64,000 bases of DNA from Pseudisothecium myosuroides (GCA_951799445.1 OX637292.1:16309296-16373295); one strand, 5' to 3'; shown: positions 50,581 through 62,670, counted from the stretch's first letter. Made by a program: numbers and translations. Notes: generated by a model not told the origin, from the sequence alone.

Positions 50581-51602
50581 TATAGACTCTATTTGTTTGG
50601 CATCTGCCTTGAATGCGTTGAATCTGTATTGTGAGTAATTGACTACTTGTAAATGATCGTAAAGTGGAACACAAATGATGCCCCGAAGTCAAATTCAAAG
50701 TGTTGTTCTGTGCAGTCAAACAACAAAAGAAGGCAACTACATTCCTAGAAGAATAGATGTGGATTCATGGGTTGCTTTGTATCCACGGACAAGGGGTGGT
50801 CACACACAAGATTTGAAGAAGTATGGTATTAGCACTATTATAGGTGCATGGAAGGCAATTGCAGATTACACAAGGTGTATATGTTGTCAATCTTCTATTA
50901 GTTTCTAGTATTCAATTATGCTAAATCATTTACTAACCATTTGTTATTTTTAAGTGATTCCTACTTTTGGATTCTAAACTTGCCAATTTAATTGCTCTTT
51001 ATTCCTTTTTGTAGGTGAATTGCAGGAATGACGAGAGGAATGAAAAGAAAAAAGTGGTCACAGATGTCTTACTACCAAAGGAATTGCAACTTATTCTAGA
51101 CGCAAATCACTGAGAGCCACTAATTACAACCAATCCGGTTGTTTGTCAACAATTATGCAAAGCATCTACATAACGTTGATTGACGGTTACTGTTGTTTTT
51201 TATGCTTTAGCTTCATCAGTATCTCTCTAGTTTCCAACTTTGAATTGAGCACTTGGAAATTGTTTGTAGGTGTCAGATCAGGGAAACAATCAAGAGATAT
51301 TAGAGTTAATTGTAAAGTTATCCTGTGTTTGTGAACCTGTGTCAGAGGAAGGCTTAACTAAGAATAGAACAAATCAAACACGACACCAAACTCAATTAGA
51401 CCTGAGTTTGGGTGCTCTAGGGAGTTTGGTCCCGTGTTTTTCCCAAACTCCGACTACTGGTCCCGCCTTGCACACACTTTACAATTAACTCTATTGAATG
51501 AACTTTTAAGTGCATAGTATTTGAGCTCTTAAGACTACTACTAACAAATTGTTGGGATGCGAGAACTTAAATAGTTGCTTGAGCTATGGTATGTGTTTCA
51601 AA
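50581..51602. other. intergenic, short open frames without domains
   Basis: Frames at 50675-50908 and 51143-51488 are the longest. They contain no domain I recognise. They may be old exons or chance. Confidence 0.3.
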
Positions 51603-52180
51603 AACACTTCTGAGACTTTGAAATCCCATTTTCGGACGATCTTTGTCTAAATTTTATATTTTGCAGGTATACGTTGTGCCGCGCTTGCAGGTACATTCAA
51701 ATTATTTCTCTAATATTTGACAATATCTCTACATTCTGGGACTTGCTTTTGTTTCTGAAATATGGATCGGATTCAAAATTCTCAAATCGAATTTACTTAT
51801 CAAGATTTGAGTCGTCAGTGTAATTGTTTTTTTCAGAGCCTCATAAGATCTTATTAGGGCAAGTTTCTGATACAGGTGTTCCTGCTGAGGTCTTAGAGAG
51901 ATGTGTTGAAATTTTAGATTGCACTAAAGAAGGAAGACCAATCAAACACCTTGGAATAAAGCGAACTACCACGATGGACTACATCTATAAGGTTAAGTCT
52001 ACTATAAGCCTGGTATCTATAGTAATTGCTTATGTTCATCAGTTGTAAAATCCAGTATAAAATTTAGAGGAAGAATAGATTAACAAATCCCTAGTTGAAC
52101 ACACTTGTTTAATATAATAATTACACTGAATTGTTCTCAACTTCAAAAATGACCGCTACTAGATGTTGGCTCTGAAACCC
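51603..52180 (+). pseudogene. duplicated 3' fragment of MSH5 (exons 33-34 and flanking introns)
   Basis: Collinear with about 39085-39600 of MSH5, 12.5 kb upstream. It includes the end of intron 32, the 24-nt exon (51668-51691), the following intron, the next coding exon (VPAEVLERCVEIL...KEGRPIKHLG) and part of the last intron. Introns are kept, so it arose at DNA level and not through mRNA. Amino-acid changes relative to the parent are moderate (for example ECTKEG to DCTKEG, IERLGTK to IKHLGIK). About 75 bp at 52065-52137 have no counterpart in the parent. It has no promoter, ATPase core or last exon, so it cannot make MSH5. Confidence 0.9.
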
Positions 52181-52249
52181 TATCCTTGTTATATAGGTAT
52201 GTCTAATTCCAACCGTAGGCTGGTCAAGATGACCTTGATAGCTCATTGT

Positions 52250-53014
52250 CAAAATGTAGAAATTGAGTTTTAAGTCTCGTTTTAAGTTGAATTTTAGACC
52301 TTATTTTGGCATAGTAGGTTTATTTTTTCCAAAAAACTTTGAACTAAAAAAAGTTGAGAAGTCAAGCTAATTTTCATCTCCAAAATACTTTTGTGATTTT
52401 GATCCTCCAAAAAAAAGTAATGAACAAAATTCAAAGAGGATGTTTGAAAATGTCAAAGAAAATGTCCCCTCCAACCCCTCTCTGAATTTTGTCCATAACT
52501 TTTGATTGGAGGCTCAATATCTCAAACGGATTTTTGGCAATGAAAGTTAGTTTAATTTTGTACATTAATTTGTTCAAAGTTTTTTGAAAAAATTTATTCT
52601 ACACTACCTAAATGAGTTCAAAAATTGTACTTTGAACACATTTTATGCTTTTGACTTAACTATGAGAAGTTGAGATCCTACTAATCCTAACATTAGAAAA
52701 AGTCTGGGCCTTGTAGATGGCTGTTTGACTTTTGGTAGATGTACAAATATTAAAAAATAAAGAAATATTTTTAAGAAATATTTAAAATAATAATAAAAAA
52801 TAATTTTTTAAACGAAAATCCGACGGGGCACATAAGCTGACTTTCACTAGCAAGATTCTCTATGAGCCAATTTGGTTTGATATTTTGTGCAATTGCACAT
52901 TTTTATGCAAGAAAATGGCCCTCCTAAAGCTTGAAGTTTTCTTTAATATTTACAAATCCCATATGAATTGTTTTACCTCCTACCCCCCCACTTGTATAAA
53001 GAGCTTGTCTTTTC
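52250..53014. mobile_element. large foldback element, second copy with internal insertion
   Basis: Similar to 25353-26010. It shares the 'ccaaaaaactttgaac' region, 'caaagaggatgtt', 'cataacttttgattgg' and the right end CTACCCCCCCACTTGTATAA, then GAGCTTGTCTTTTC. About 200 bp at 52730-52940 are extra. The left end is degraded. Confidence 0.6.
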
Positions 53015-53239
53015 TTCTCTTTGTAAATCAACTAAGTGACTTGTGAAGTTAGATTTCCAAATACAACTTTCTTTCACTAGCCTATCAATTTGGTGATCCC
53101 AACTTTTGTCAAGTTTTGTGAAAAAGCAATGGTTATAAACCTCCAAAGGCTAATTATCCATTGAATGGACAATTGAAAATCCGGATAGATTCCCATGAAG
53201 TCAATTTTGGTTAGACATTCACAAAACTTTGACACAAGG

Positions 53240-53610
53240 TGAGAATATGTACCTCCTTAGTAGGAATATAATTTTTTTCGATCGAGTGTCTAGATCAAAA
53301 GTTATGTAGCCTTGAACCATTTTTTCTAATCAAACAGAATTTGCAAAACTCCTCCTTTACTTCTGAAATTTGGTAGGTATATAAATCACATGATACAAGA
53401 TTCAATGCTGCCCTTGAAATTGTTTTTTGGACTTAGATTGGCATAACTACTGCTCTTGAAAACGATTTGAAATAAAAATTATATTCCTAAATATATAATG
53501 TGACTTTATATCTTTAAAAGAAGTTTAAGAAAATCATGTCAAAAATTGAGGTCACACAAGCCTATCCAAAATCTTAAGAATTCTCCAAGGGGACTTTGGG
53601 ACCTTGGGGG
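53240..53610 (+). mobile_element. TTAA-type element fragment, copy G (right end)
   Basis: Ends GGGACCTTGGGGG, then TTAA (53611-53614). The interior shares blocks with copy F, for example the 'tcatgcaaacctacccaa' type sequence near the end and a block around 53330-53410 that matches F in reverse. The left end was not found. Confidence 0.5.
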
Positions 53611-53614
53611 TTAA

Positions 53615-54276
53615 AGATCCTTGCATCCAAAAACAAAATAGAACTTGCTAAAACTTGATTAAAAATTTACAATAACCATCATTAGCATTTGAATTAGATT
53701 CAAAATTAAAGCTTTAGAAGTTTTTTTCTCTTTCATTTTGAAAATTAGGACAAATTCAAAAATTCAATAAATTATTGCAATGGCAAGATCTATGTGTTAA
53801 AATTCAAATTACATAATTTTAAATTAAAAAAAGATGGAATGTCATTGATTATGACCTTCATTTTTAGTAAAAAGTCCAAAATCCTCTGCCATGTATTTGA
53901 ACATGTATTATAATTTTAATTAAAAAATTCACATTATACTTTAAAATATCACAATTGTATAATTCTTTACCAAAAGAAGAACACTTGTTTACATATCAAA
54001 AATATCAAAATTTTATTGAACAATCATATAAAGGCTATATTTAATATGGTAGTGGCAATTTGACCTCAAGGTCATTGGATTTTAAAATGTGAATAATTAC
54101 TTGAGAATAATATGTTCAATACCTACAATTATATTGAATTGTAAATTGGACCAATTCAGGATCAAGCTAAGACCTAGTTTAAACAAGCGGACAATTATGC
54201 CTTTGAAGTAAGAAAACTAATGGGTGCTAGTCACTATTACCATGGCCTTCATCTAGTAATAGCATTCAAAAGAAAC
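53615..54276. other. intergenic, AT-rich
   Basis: No gene or element end recognised. Confidence 0.4.
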
Positions 54277-57039
54277 TTACACCGGTGACGTAGGAGAAGG
54301 TGCAATTGAAGTGCCCACGATAGAGCTATGTGAGAACTCCAATGAATGAAAAAGTCCAAGGGGCTTGGTGGATGGCAATGACAGCATTAGTACCATTGTG
54401 ATAGTAGATTCATTTCCTATGTCTCGAATTTGTTGCAATAGTCTATTTACTTCTCCCATAGAAGATCGAGCCTTGGGATTGGGAAGGCAACAAAAGAGTC
54501 CTAATTGAAGCAAATTCACAATTATCGCCGTTTCAGTTTTTAGATCTTGGAGTGGTGTTACAATTCAATTGTTCAGACTCGCTTGGAGGTTGAGATGTTC
54601 CAAGCATTCTTGGCTCTGCCATATTAAAGAGTGATCCGCCTTCATAAGCATGCCAAACCGCAAACAACAACATACGATCCTCAGGTTCCACAGTCTGCAA
54701 ATCCAAGGGGTGCCTTCCACACACCACTTCCAACACCAAGATGCCCAAACTGTACACATATGATTCCTTTGTAGCTTTGCCCGTATATAGCAACTCAGGA
54801 GCTATGTAGCTAAATGTGCTCGTTGCCAAAGTAGTCTTCTCCAATTTGTGGTGGTCCATCAAACGGGCAAGTCCAAAGTCTCCAACATAGGCATTGAAAT
54901 TCGCATCCAATAACACATTACTAGACTTGATGTCACGATGCAAAATACAACTCAAGCAATCTTCATGCAAGTACTTCATGGCTATGCCCACCCCTTCAAG
55001 AATGGAAAGTCGCATTTTCAACGATAAAACTTGTTGGCTAGTGTTTTTGTAAAGCCAATCATAGAGAGTTCCATTGGACAAGTAATCATGCACCAACAAC
55101 AATTTGCCTTTTTCTTGACACCATCCTTGCAACTTCACCACATTTTGATGTTGAATTTGGCCTGGACTTACCACTTCAGCGTGAAAAAGGGATTCAGCTT
55201 GTGTGGATTCTGAGTTCTGACATATTGATTTGTTTCACAGCAACCAAAATACCACCACCTAGATCAAAGATGGATACCAACAACATTAAATTGAATTTAA
55301 CTTTTTTCCAATTGAATAGAACATCTTACAAAAAATGTATACAAAAAAGTAACATGACTCTAAACTAAGTTTATGAATGCAATTCATGAACAAGCCTACA
55401 TGTCCTAATTGGAAGGAGCTTTTGTTGTTGTTTAGGACTATTATTAGATGCAAGTTTCACAACGCTGTCAAACAAAGCACAAGCGTGAGTCCGGGAGTCC
55501 ATGTATGATTGACTATTTACTATTTAGTGTCCATCCCACCGTACCGGGGCTTTTTTTTTTGGCTTTTTGGTGCCAAATTGCACCAGAAAAAAAATCTGGC
55601 TAGAAAAGGTTATAAAAAATGTCAAAAAATTGGATGAAATCGCCAGACAACTTTGAAATTAAAAAAAATATTAAATGAAATCACCTAATTGTGGATGAAA
55701 ACCATACTATACATCCAATAAGTGGATGAATGTTGCAATTTGGAGCACCACTGTAACATTTTATATCGCCACTATGGCACTTCTTCAAAAATGAAAAAAA
55801 AAGCCCTGCACCGTACAATTTGATTGGTGTCCAAAATTCACTAGAAAATCTAAATGAAAGAAACAACTGCTCTCACCTTCCAAAGAGCCTTTGTAAACAA
55901 CTCCCGATCCGCCACGTTCAAGCACAGTTCTTTCATCAAAATTGTCGGTTGCCTTGCGCAGCTCATTGTACGAGAAGACTCGTGGTCCTGTGGAATAACC
56001 CAAAGGAGTGCAACTGGTGGATGGCGATGCAAATGAAAACACGGACCAGAGAATCACCAAGGCAGCAAGCGTTCCAAACAGAACTCCTGAAGTGACACCA
56101 ACCCACGTTTTCGACTTCAAATATTGAAACATTACTTGGAACTTGGACTCTTCGTTAGACTCTGATATCCCGGTGCTGAAGAAGCTCCAGGACAAGAGCT
56201 CATGCTCTTCCAAGTGGTTGACATCTGAGCTTCCCAAGAACATGAACACCGCCTCATCTCCGATCCATGTCGGAAATTTGTAATTGGAAATGAGCAACAG
56301 AGGCTGGATGGGCTTGTAAATTGATCCTTTGGCCATTCTGAATTCCAGAGTCTGGGATGAGCTATTGAAATCAATCCAAGCAGTGAAAACTCTTCCATTG
56401 GAGAAATACGAGCAATGCGTGTCGTTACCATAAAGGTTGTAAGCGTACGCTTCGACATTATGTTCAAAATCAAGCTGGTTTCTGAGAACCCTGATGAAGT
56501 TATTGCTGGGCTCCTTGTCGAGATTTGGATTGTAATCTGTGTCAATTTCGACTGCACAGATTGGAAGAGTCACTCGAATGTTTTGATGTCGAACATTCTT
56601 GCATGCACCGAACTGTGAAAAATAAGAGAAACGCTCCTGAAACCTAGCCATGGGTCATGACAAAGCTCATTCCGCTCCCATCCAAGGTATTGTTCATGTT
56701 GTCCCAAGGCACGCCATGCGTGGTGAAGGTGAAGGTGAAAGAGGAGCTGAAGGAAGCGACCCTCCCAGTTGCCAGATCCTGAATGCGGACCCTTTTCCCA
56801 TACACCAGCACACCACAAGACCCTCTGGAAGCAAGCGTCTTGGCACCTGCGTTGAAGATGTAGGAACGATGGTCGGGGTCGTACGCAACATCGCCAAGCG
56901 GGAAGAAATCGTCATGAGGCGAGAAGTTGGGGAAGGTGATTCGCGTGTCTGCAGTTGCAATTGGGTTATGGAACACAAACAGGACGATGAGACGAAGAAC
57001 AGTCGTTGTGGACAACATTGAATTCGTCACTGTTTGCAA
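54277..57039 (-). pseudogene. L-type lectin receptor-like kinase, frame-disrupted
   Basis: The layout is that of a LecRLK, a plasma-membrane receptor kinase with an extracellular legume-lectin domain. A signal peptide (VLRLIVLFVFHNPIATAD) starts at 57039, followed by the lectin domain in two frames (57039-56644, then about 56614-55877 with AVEIDTDYNPN). A membrane helix (WVGVTSGVLFGTLAALVILW) comes next, then the glycine loop ERGGSGVVYKG, an intron 55876-55259, VAVKQIN, the HRDIKSSN catalytic loop, DFG, and APE (YIAPELL). Lesions: a TAG (56644-56646) plus frame change within the lectin domain, with about 40 lectin residues missing or replaced; a frame change just after VAVKQIN (about 55220); and a one-base shift near 54545, after which LLQLGLFCCLPNPKARSSM continues in another frame to 54277. 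A real intron could hide at most one of these. A MITE sits in the kinase intron. It is most likely non-functional. Confidence 0.85.
55541..55815 (-). mobile_element. MITE inside the LecRLK kinase intron (about 270 bp)
   Basis: Ends CCGGGGCTTTTTTTTTTGGC / AAAAATGAAAAAAAAAGCCC. It matches 62099-62375 in inverted orientation, sharing 'gtggatgaatgttg', 'ggagcaccactgtaaca' and 'ccactatggcacttc'. Non-coding. Confidence 0.65.
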
Positions 57040-57878
57040 TTGTAATGAATGATCTCAATGTTGCTCCCACGACACCCCCAGGGCCTTCGCTCTTAATTAC
57101 CACGGTCCGGTGATTATTTCTGGTTCCCGGATTGCCATTCAATACCGGTTTAGGGTCTGACCAATAGAAAACTTTGTGTCACTGATTCTCTCTCTCTCTG
57201 CCGCTAACAGTAATTGACTTGATCCCCCCTCCGAGAATAAAAGTTAGAATCTGGGAAACTTTTGATATTCCCGTAGAGAAACAAGCCAGAACACATGCAC
57301 GTGAGTTCGCAGTCCTTCAAAAAAAACCTGCAGGACCGCCTAACGTAAGTTTGAGCGGCATGTACGTACACGCACAACGTTCCCAGTCCATCCCCAATGG
57401 TAGGATCCCTTCGATCCGCGCATGCACCTCTGAAGGCGCAAATCCAGTTACTGACGTTCCCGAAGACAAAGAGGACTCGTCTAGCCCAATTCAACCGGCG
57501 ACTTCCTTTCGTAGTAGCTAGAACCTCTACTTTGTTGGGTGCTTCGTTGTTGCCCTCAACTCTGAAAGCAATGGCAATCTGATCTCTGTGCTTTGAAGTA
57601 TCAAGATCGAACCTTGCATTCTGATGCAATCAAGTTCCTCCACAATGATACAACTTGCGAGGCTGGCAAACCCCATGACCAAGTTGGTGGTGAGCTGCGA
57701 CTGGGAGTACCCAAACCATTTCATTTCCAAGACCGTGCGACAATACATGTGGCGACGTTGTGTGAGCCGGCAACTTGGACAGTACTACCATATACCTTAG
57801 CCTGAGGTCACTTTAAGGCACATGGCGAAATTCATTAAAATTAAAATGGTCCCATTCTGGAACTTTGGCACTTTCACA
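57040..57878. other. upstream of the LecRLK relic, gene-like composition, no gene assigned
   Basis: GC-richer than the desert. It has overlapping plus and minus open frames (57629-57204 - and 57219-57582 +) without a recognisable domain. A TCTCTCTCTCTC run lies at about 57188. It may include the old promoter of the kinase. Confidence 0.3.
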
Positions 57879-57959
57879 GTTCAGACCACCCGATCTGAAT
57901 CTATATCTGTCCTAGATGGTTCAGACCGCCCGTTCTGAAATCTATATCCGTCCTAGATG
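57879..57959 (+). repeat. tandem duplication, 40-41-bp unit x2
   Basis: GTTCAGACCACCCGATCTGA...GTCCTAGATG (57879) is repeated at 57919 with three substitutions and one extra base. The CAGACCxCCCGxTCTG core is itself partly palindromic. Confidence 0.85.
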
Positions 57960-58290
57960 GTCAAAATGACATGCAGTCAAAATGTCACTTGTAATATCGC
58001 CATTTTAAAGAGATTCCCCATGCACGTTCTAACCTGGTTCTATGTACGAGCGGTCCAGACTGAGCTTCGCAAGCCTCTCCTGCGTTGCATGCACCTTCTC
58101 CAACGTTGCAGTCCCTTTAATCACGTCATCCTCTCGTAAGATTTCTCCACACCGGTTGCCCGCAGTTCTTCTCGTTCTGGACGAAAGGTTTGAATCCGTG
58201 GTGAACAATTTCACCTCCTTTCCTGATCGAATGGCGCGTCCTTAAGTTAGAATTCTCTGCTTTGCATTACGACTCTGCTTAGCTTTGCAT

Positions 58291-58950
58291 GTGGTTTCGT
58301 TATCTGATTTCCCAGTTAGAATTAGTTTCCGCTGAGTTTTATTAGTGGTTAAGTTTCAGGCTTTCAGCTGCAAGGACGTACGTAGTAAGTTAAGTCGAGG
58401 CGACTTGGACCCTCGCCTGCTTGGACTGAGTGCGACTGTGATATATATTTTGCTCTTTTTGATTAGTGAGTTTTAGTAATCTCATTCTCGAGTTCATTTC
58501 ATGGTGTGATCATCGTTTACGTTCGAATGGCGAAAGTTTGAGGAATCTAGCACAGTTTTCCAAGCTGGAATCGATTTCAGTCCTGCTCTGGAGAGCTTTC
58601 TGAGGTTCTGAATGTCACAATGTGTGGTTTGATTACCTGATTTCTCAGTTAGCATTTGTTTGCCGCAGGGTTACTTGGTTGTTAGATTGGAGCTGTAAGG
58701 GCATAGTGAGTTGAGCATATTGTCGGAGTCCTGTCTGCGACTTGGCTGTTTGGGCTGCATGCTGCCTTGATTATTTGCTCTCTTTCATTAGTAAGCCTCA
58801 CTCATCTCATTCTAGAGATTTTCATTCCGTACGTGATCATCATTTTCGTTAGAATGACGATTTTTTGAGAAATTTAGCACTTTCCGGGCGACCGTGTGAG
58901 AGTTGGAATCGATTTCAGTCGTACTCTTTGAGAGGTTTGTGTTTTGCGGG
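58291..58950 (+). repeat. 333-bp tandem duplication (2 units, plus third remnant at about 59337)
   Basis: Unit 1 starts GTGGTTTCGTTATCTGATTT (58291). Unit 2 starts GTGGTTTGATTACCTGATTT (58624). Collinear markers include AGTTAG, 'gcatagtgagttgag'/'cgtagtaagttaagt', CATTCTCGAG/CATTCTAGAG, 'gtgatcatcg' and GGAATCGATTTCAGTC. A third start-like piece (TTTGATTAACTGATTTTTTC) lies at about 59344, separated by about 380 bp of unrelated sequence. Divergence between units is substantial. The texture resembles 5'-UTR or intron sequence. Confidence 0.75.
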
Positions 58951-59394
58951 ACACCTGTAGCAGCGGAGACCTTGGTCACCAATGCTGGAAGAATGGCCGG
59001 GTGAGTGCCTTCCCGCCCCACTTCTTTGTCCAATATCCCACCCGCATGCCTGCCAGTCTGCCTGCCCAATGATCAACATTTTTTTTTTTATAAAACCAAA
59101 GGAACATGGACACTAAACCCTTAAACCTCTTCATACTTACTCTACACATACAGTACTCTGCTACAAGCCTAAACCCTACTTGCTCCGCAACATAGAGTTT
59201 AGGCAACTTCATCCATTGTCTTTGTCCATTATCCCCGATGAAATACATCTCACTCGGCAAGGGGTACCTGGCAATTCTTCTAGCACAGTTGGCAAGGTTG
59301 CTACTGCTACATATTATCAGTGTTTTTGAATTTCACAGTGTATAATTTGATTAACTGATTTTTTCGTAAATGTTTCATGAGGTACACTTGAATA

Positions 59395-59585
59395 CAGTAG
59401 AACCTCTCTTAGTGCATAATATGCAAGAAGAGAGATTGTACTTTGAAGCATTTATTTGTGAATAACAGTTGGAGGCCCTACAATGAGAGGCCACGTTAGC
59501 CAAAGTTCATGACAGAACCTCTCCAATTGCATAAACCTCTCTTAGTACATAGTCCCATAACTATATACTAAGAGAGGTTCTACTG
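59395..59585. mobile_element. Emigrant/pogo-like MITE (191 bp)
   Basis: Flanked by TA (59393-59394 and 59586-59587). Ends CAGTAGAACCTCTCTTAGT / ACTAAGAGAGGTTCTACTG. The TIR is close to the CAGTAAAACCTCT type known for plant Emigrant MITEs mobilised by pogo/Tc1-mariner transposases. An inner copy of AACCTCTCTTAGTACATA sits before the right end. A degraded relative lies at about 62441-62670. Confidence 0.8.
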
Positions 59586-59589
59586 TAGC

Positions 59590-60869
59590 TGCCAAGGGCA
59601 TTGCCAATTTGCATTTGAGAACATACAAGAGAAGAGCTCCATTTATTCCCTACATCCGATTCTCGCCTCCTTTTGGACGTCTTATTAGTAGTTTTTGTTT
59701 GAAAAAAGTCAAACCAATAATTTTGGAGTGATTGCAAGAAACACTTGTACTATTTGTTGCGTTTTGTATTTTTGGACTTTTTGGACTTTTTGGACTATGA
59801 GCCACCTTCAGTACTATTGAAGGCATGGAACATAAAATTTGAATGGTCAATTGGATTTCAAATTGACTATTCTGACAACATGTGATTTTCATCATTGGAT
59901 GACAAATATGGATGGAAATACTTAATTTGCCATTAAAAAACAATTTACATTGGCAGATAGAAGGTATTACAAGCCCTAGCAGTACTATTGAGTCTTTATG
60001 TGTACCCTAAAGTATTGTTTTGAGCCATATACTACAATTTACCCTAAAAAATGAAACTTTTACATTTCTATTTTTGAAAATTAAGAAATGAGTTTGAAAT
60101 TTTTATTTTAAAAATGGCCATTGTTGCCAACTAAGAGCAAAGTAGGAAGATCAAAGTTAGAACTAAAAAAAAAATTTATTCAACATAAATTCAACTTGAA
60201 TATAGCACACTTTAGGCCAATATAAAACACACTTGGAATTTATTTTGGAAATCCCTCTTTTGAGAAGGTGTATTTCTATTAGAAGAAATAACCTACCAAA
60301 TTTGATGATGTAATTCTTCAAAAAAGGTACTTGATAGTACTAAAAACCACCAAAACCGCACGTGTGACATATATTCAAAATTTGGTTTCACCTATTATAT
60401 TAATTTTGAAAAATTTGAAATAATTCAAGTGCATCTTCTATTGCTATAGGAAGCTTGCTTTTGAATTTTATCTTCATTCAATCATTTTTGCAATACTTAT
60501 GGTACAAAACAACTTCTATATTGAACGTGTGACGGAAAATAGTACAAGTGTTTTTTGCAATCACCCTTTGCCAACAATCAAGAAACTGCTCTTTGTAATG
60601 GAGTTTAGCAACAAAGATTAGAAAACAGTTCATCTAACTTGCGAGATTTTCTGAAATCTTTGTTTTAGTGAGAAGGTGCCACTACAAAAAACTCGGTATT
60701 GACGCTAAAGTTTTCCCTTGATACTTGCCAACTAACATCACACTTATAACTTCACCAGCAAGGGCTCCACATAGGTTCGGGGGATAAAACTGGGGGTTGG
60801 TAAGAATACCTGTGACTATACATTAGAACCACCACTCTTTTCTATAGCCCTAACGCCAAGTGAGAATTC
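59590..60869. other. intergenic, AT-rich
   Basis: No gene recognised. A small perfect repeat TTTTTGGAC x3 lies at about 59770-59797. Confidence 0.4.
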
Positions 60870-61761
60870 GCCTTTAGGCCCATTTTTGCCAAATTTCTAC
60901 TTTGGCAGTTCATTTTTTTATTAAGTTTGACACATGTAACCATAGGATCTTATAGTAAACTAGTTTTAGAAGATGTGGAAAAAAATTCAAAATTTTCCAC
61001 CATGCAGATTGGAAGATATTAGCATTTGAATTGGCAAAAATCCTTTTTTTGTCCCTGCAAAAAACAAGGCAGCTGCACTTCACAAGGTCACATATGTATG
61101 AAAAAATGTCCAAAATGGTGGTGCTTCTTTGAATTATTTTTCCTAAACAAGTTGGCTACATGCTTAAAAATTTTCAAATCATTTGGAAATGTACAACATA
61201 TACAAAAAAAATAGTAAGTAGAAAGAAGTAGAGAATGATCCAAAATACTAAATTGTTAAGAATTTAATTATGGAATTGAAAAATGTCAATCCCAATGGTT
61301 GTAGTGTTGTAATAAACAGCCTTCATCCTATGATTTTTTTTTTTTTCAAAAAATATTAAAAATTGAGTTGAATAAACAACTTCAAAGTTTATTTCAGAGT
61401 AGAGAATCCATAACTGCCCGCAAACTAAAAACCCTCATAACTTTTGATTCATTGGTCGAAATGGAATGATTCAAAGCTTTCCACGTATATATAACTCTAG
61501 AAAACCAATTTTAAGCTTTTATTTTTGAAAAAAGTGTTTTTTTCTGATCTGCTCGGACTGCCCAGTTATGAAAAAAAGTAACACATTTGGTCATAACTTA
61601 TGATCCCTATTTCCAAATGTCGTGAAATTTGGTGCATACAAAAGATATTCCTCACGCCCATCTTCTATTAAAATTTCAGCTTAAAATATGGAAATCTCTA
61701 GTCACATGTACCTGCCCAAAATTTCTATACAACCAAAAAATGCATGCCGATCCTTTAGGGG
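60870..61761 (-). mobile_element. TTAA-type CCCC...GGGG element, copy H, inverted
   Basis: The right end ATGCCGATCCTTTAGGGG is followed by TTAA (61762-61765). The reverse complement matches the 5' type of copy C over its first ~200 bp and the common interior after that. The opposite terminus (near 60870) is degenerate, and no clean TTAA remains there. Confidence 0.7.
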
Positions 61762-61765
61762 TTAA

Positions 61766-62098
61766 TGTAAGATTCTACAATCCAAGTCAAATTTCACATA
61801 ATTGTGGTCATTTGTACAAATACAACTTTGTTGCTAACTCCAACTCCAAGGTCAGGAGTTTATAAACAAATCAAGGTTTTTGAACTGTTATAATCTCCAA
61901 GTGTTTGAGATGCCATCACTGAAATTGGCTTAACCCTTACAGATAGGTACACTTTCAGGAACTTGTGCATGGTTTTTCAATTCATGGACCCTATCTTGTA
62001 ATTTATGTATGTATTCTAGAGCAACAACAAGGGAGAGTTCTCAGATGGTCAGCCTTTCATTTTCAGCAAGTGGTGGAGTGTTGATGGGGGTGGTAACC
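61766..62098. other. spacer without recognised features
   Basis: AT-rich. The short frame crossing from copy H has no domain. Confidence 0.4.
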
Positions 62099-62375
62099 AG
62101 GTTTTTTTTTTTCATTTTTGATGAAGTGCCATAGTGGCAATATTGAATGTTATAGTAGTGCTCCAAATTTCAACATTCATCCACATATTGAATAGAAAAT
62201 ATCATATTAGCACATATCACTTATCCATAATTCAGTTTTCATCTAGAATTTGGCGATTTCATCCATGATTTTTTTTTTATTTGAAGTTTTCAGGCAATTT
62301 TCCACCTTCTTACTACCATTTTTTTCTATAGGCCCCAAATGCACCAAATTGCCTAAAAAAACAACCCTAGTGGTA
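62099..62375 (+). mobile_element. MITE, second copy of the element in the LecRLK intron (about 275 bp)
   Basis: ACCAGGTTTTTTTTTTTTCA on the left pairs with AAAAAAACAACCCTAGTGGT on the right. The interior matches 55541-55815 in reverse complement, with small indels. Confidence 0.6.
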
Positions 62376-62440
62376 ACTTAGATTCAATTTTAGACTCCGT
62401 ACTTTTAGGTAGCCCAGCTTCTTATATTTTCTGAAACACA

Positions 62441-62670
62441 GATAAAGTAGAGTTTGTGTTAGTGCATCCTCTCTAAGTGCATAACTGCCAATTATACAAA
62501 GAGTAGATGGTCCAATTTCAAGCACTTCTATTGAAAAGTAGTGTAGTTAGAGCAAACATCAATTAGGTGAACATTATTAATTTACACCTCTTTAAAATGC
62601 ATAAACCTCTTTTAGTGCATAATCCTAACACCATGCACTAAGACAAATTCTATTCTACTTGCATTCCCAC
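62441..62670. mobile_element. degraded Emigrant-like MITE
   Basis: Contains 'aacctcttttagtgcata' and 'ctctctaagtgcataact', similar to parts of 59395-59585. The terminal CAGTAG sequences are no longer intact, so the boundaries are approximate. Confidence 0.4.

Noticed and set aside
57204..57629. 141-aa minus-strand frame upstream of the LecRLK
   Set aside because: No domain; a second open frame covers the plus strand. The open frames probably reflect base composition.
58976..59260. 95-aa minus-strand frame (MPSEMYFIGDNGQRQW...)
   Set aside because: Slightly protein-like, but no family recognised, and it lies in the segment that interrupts the 333-bp repeat.
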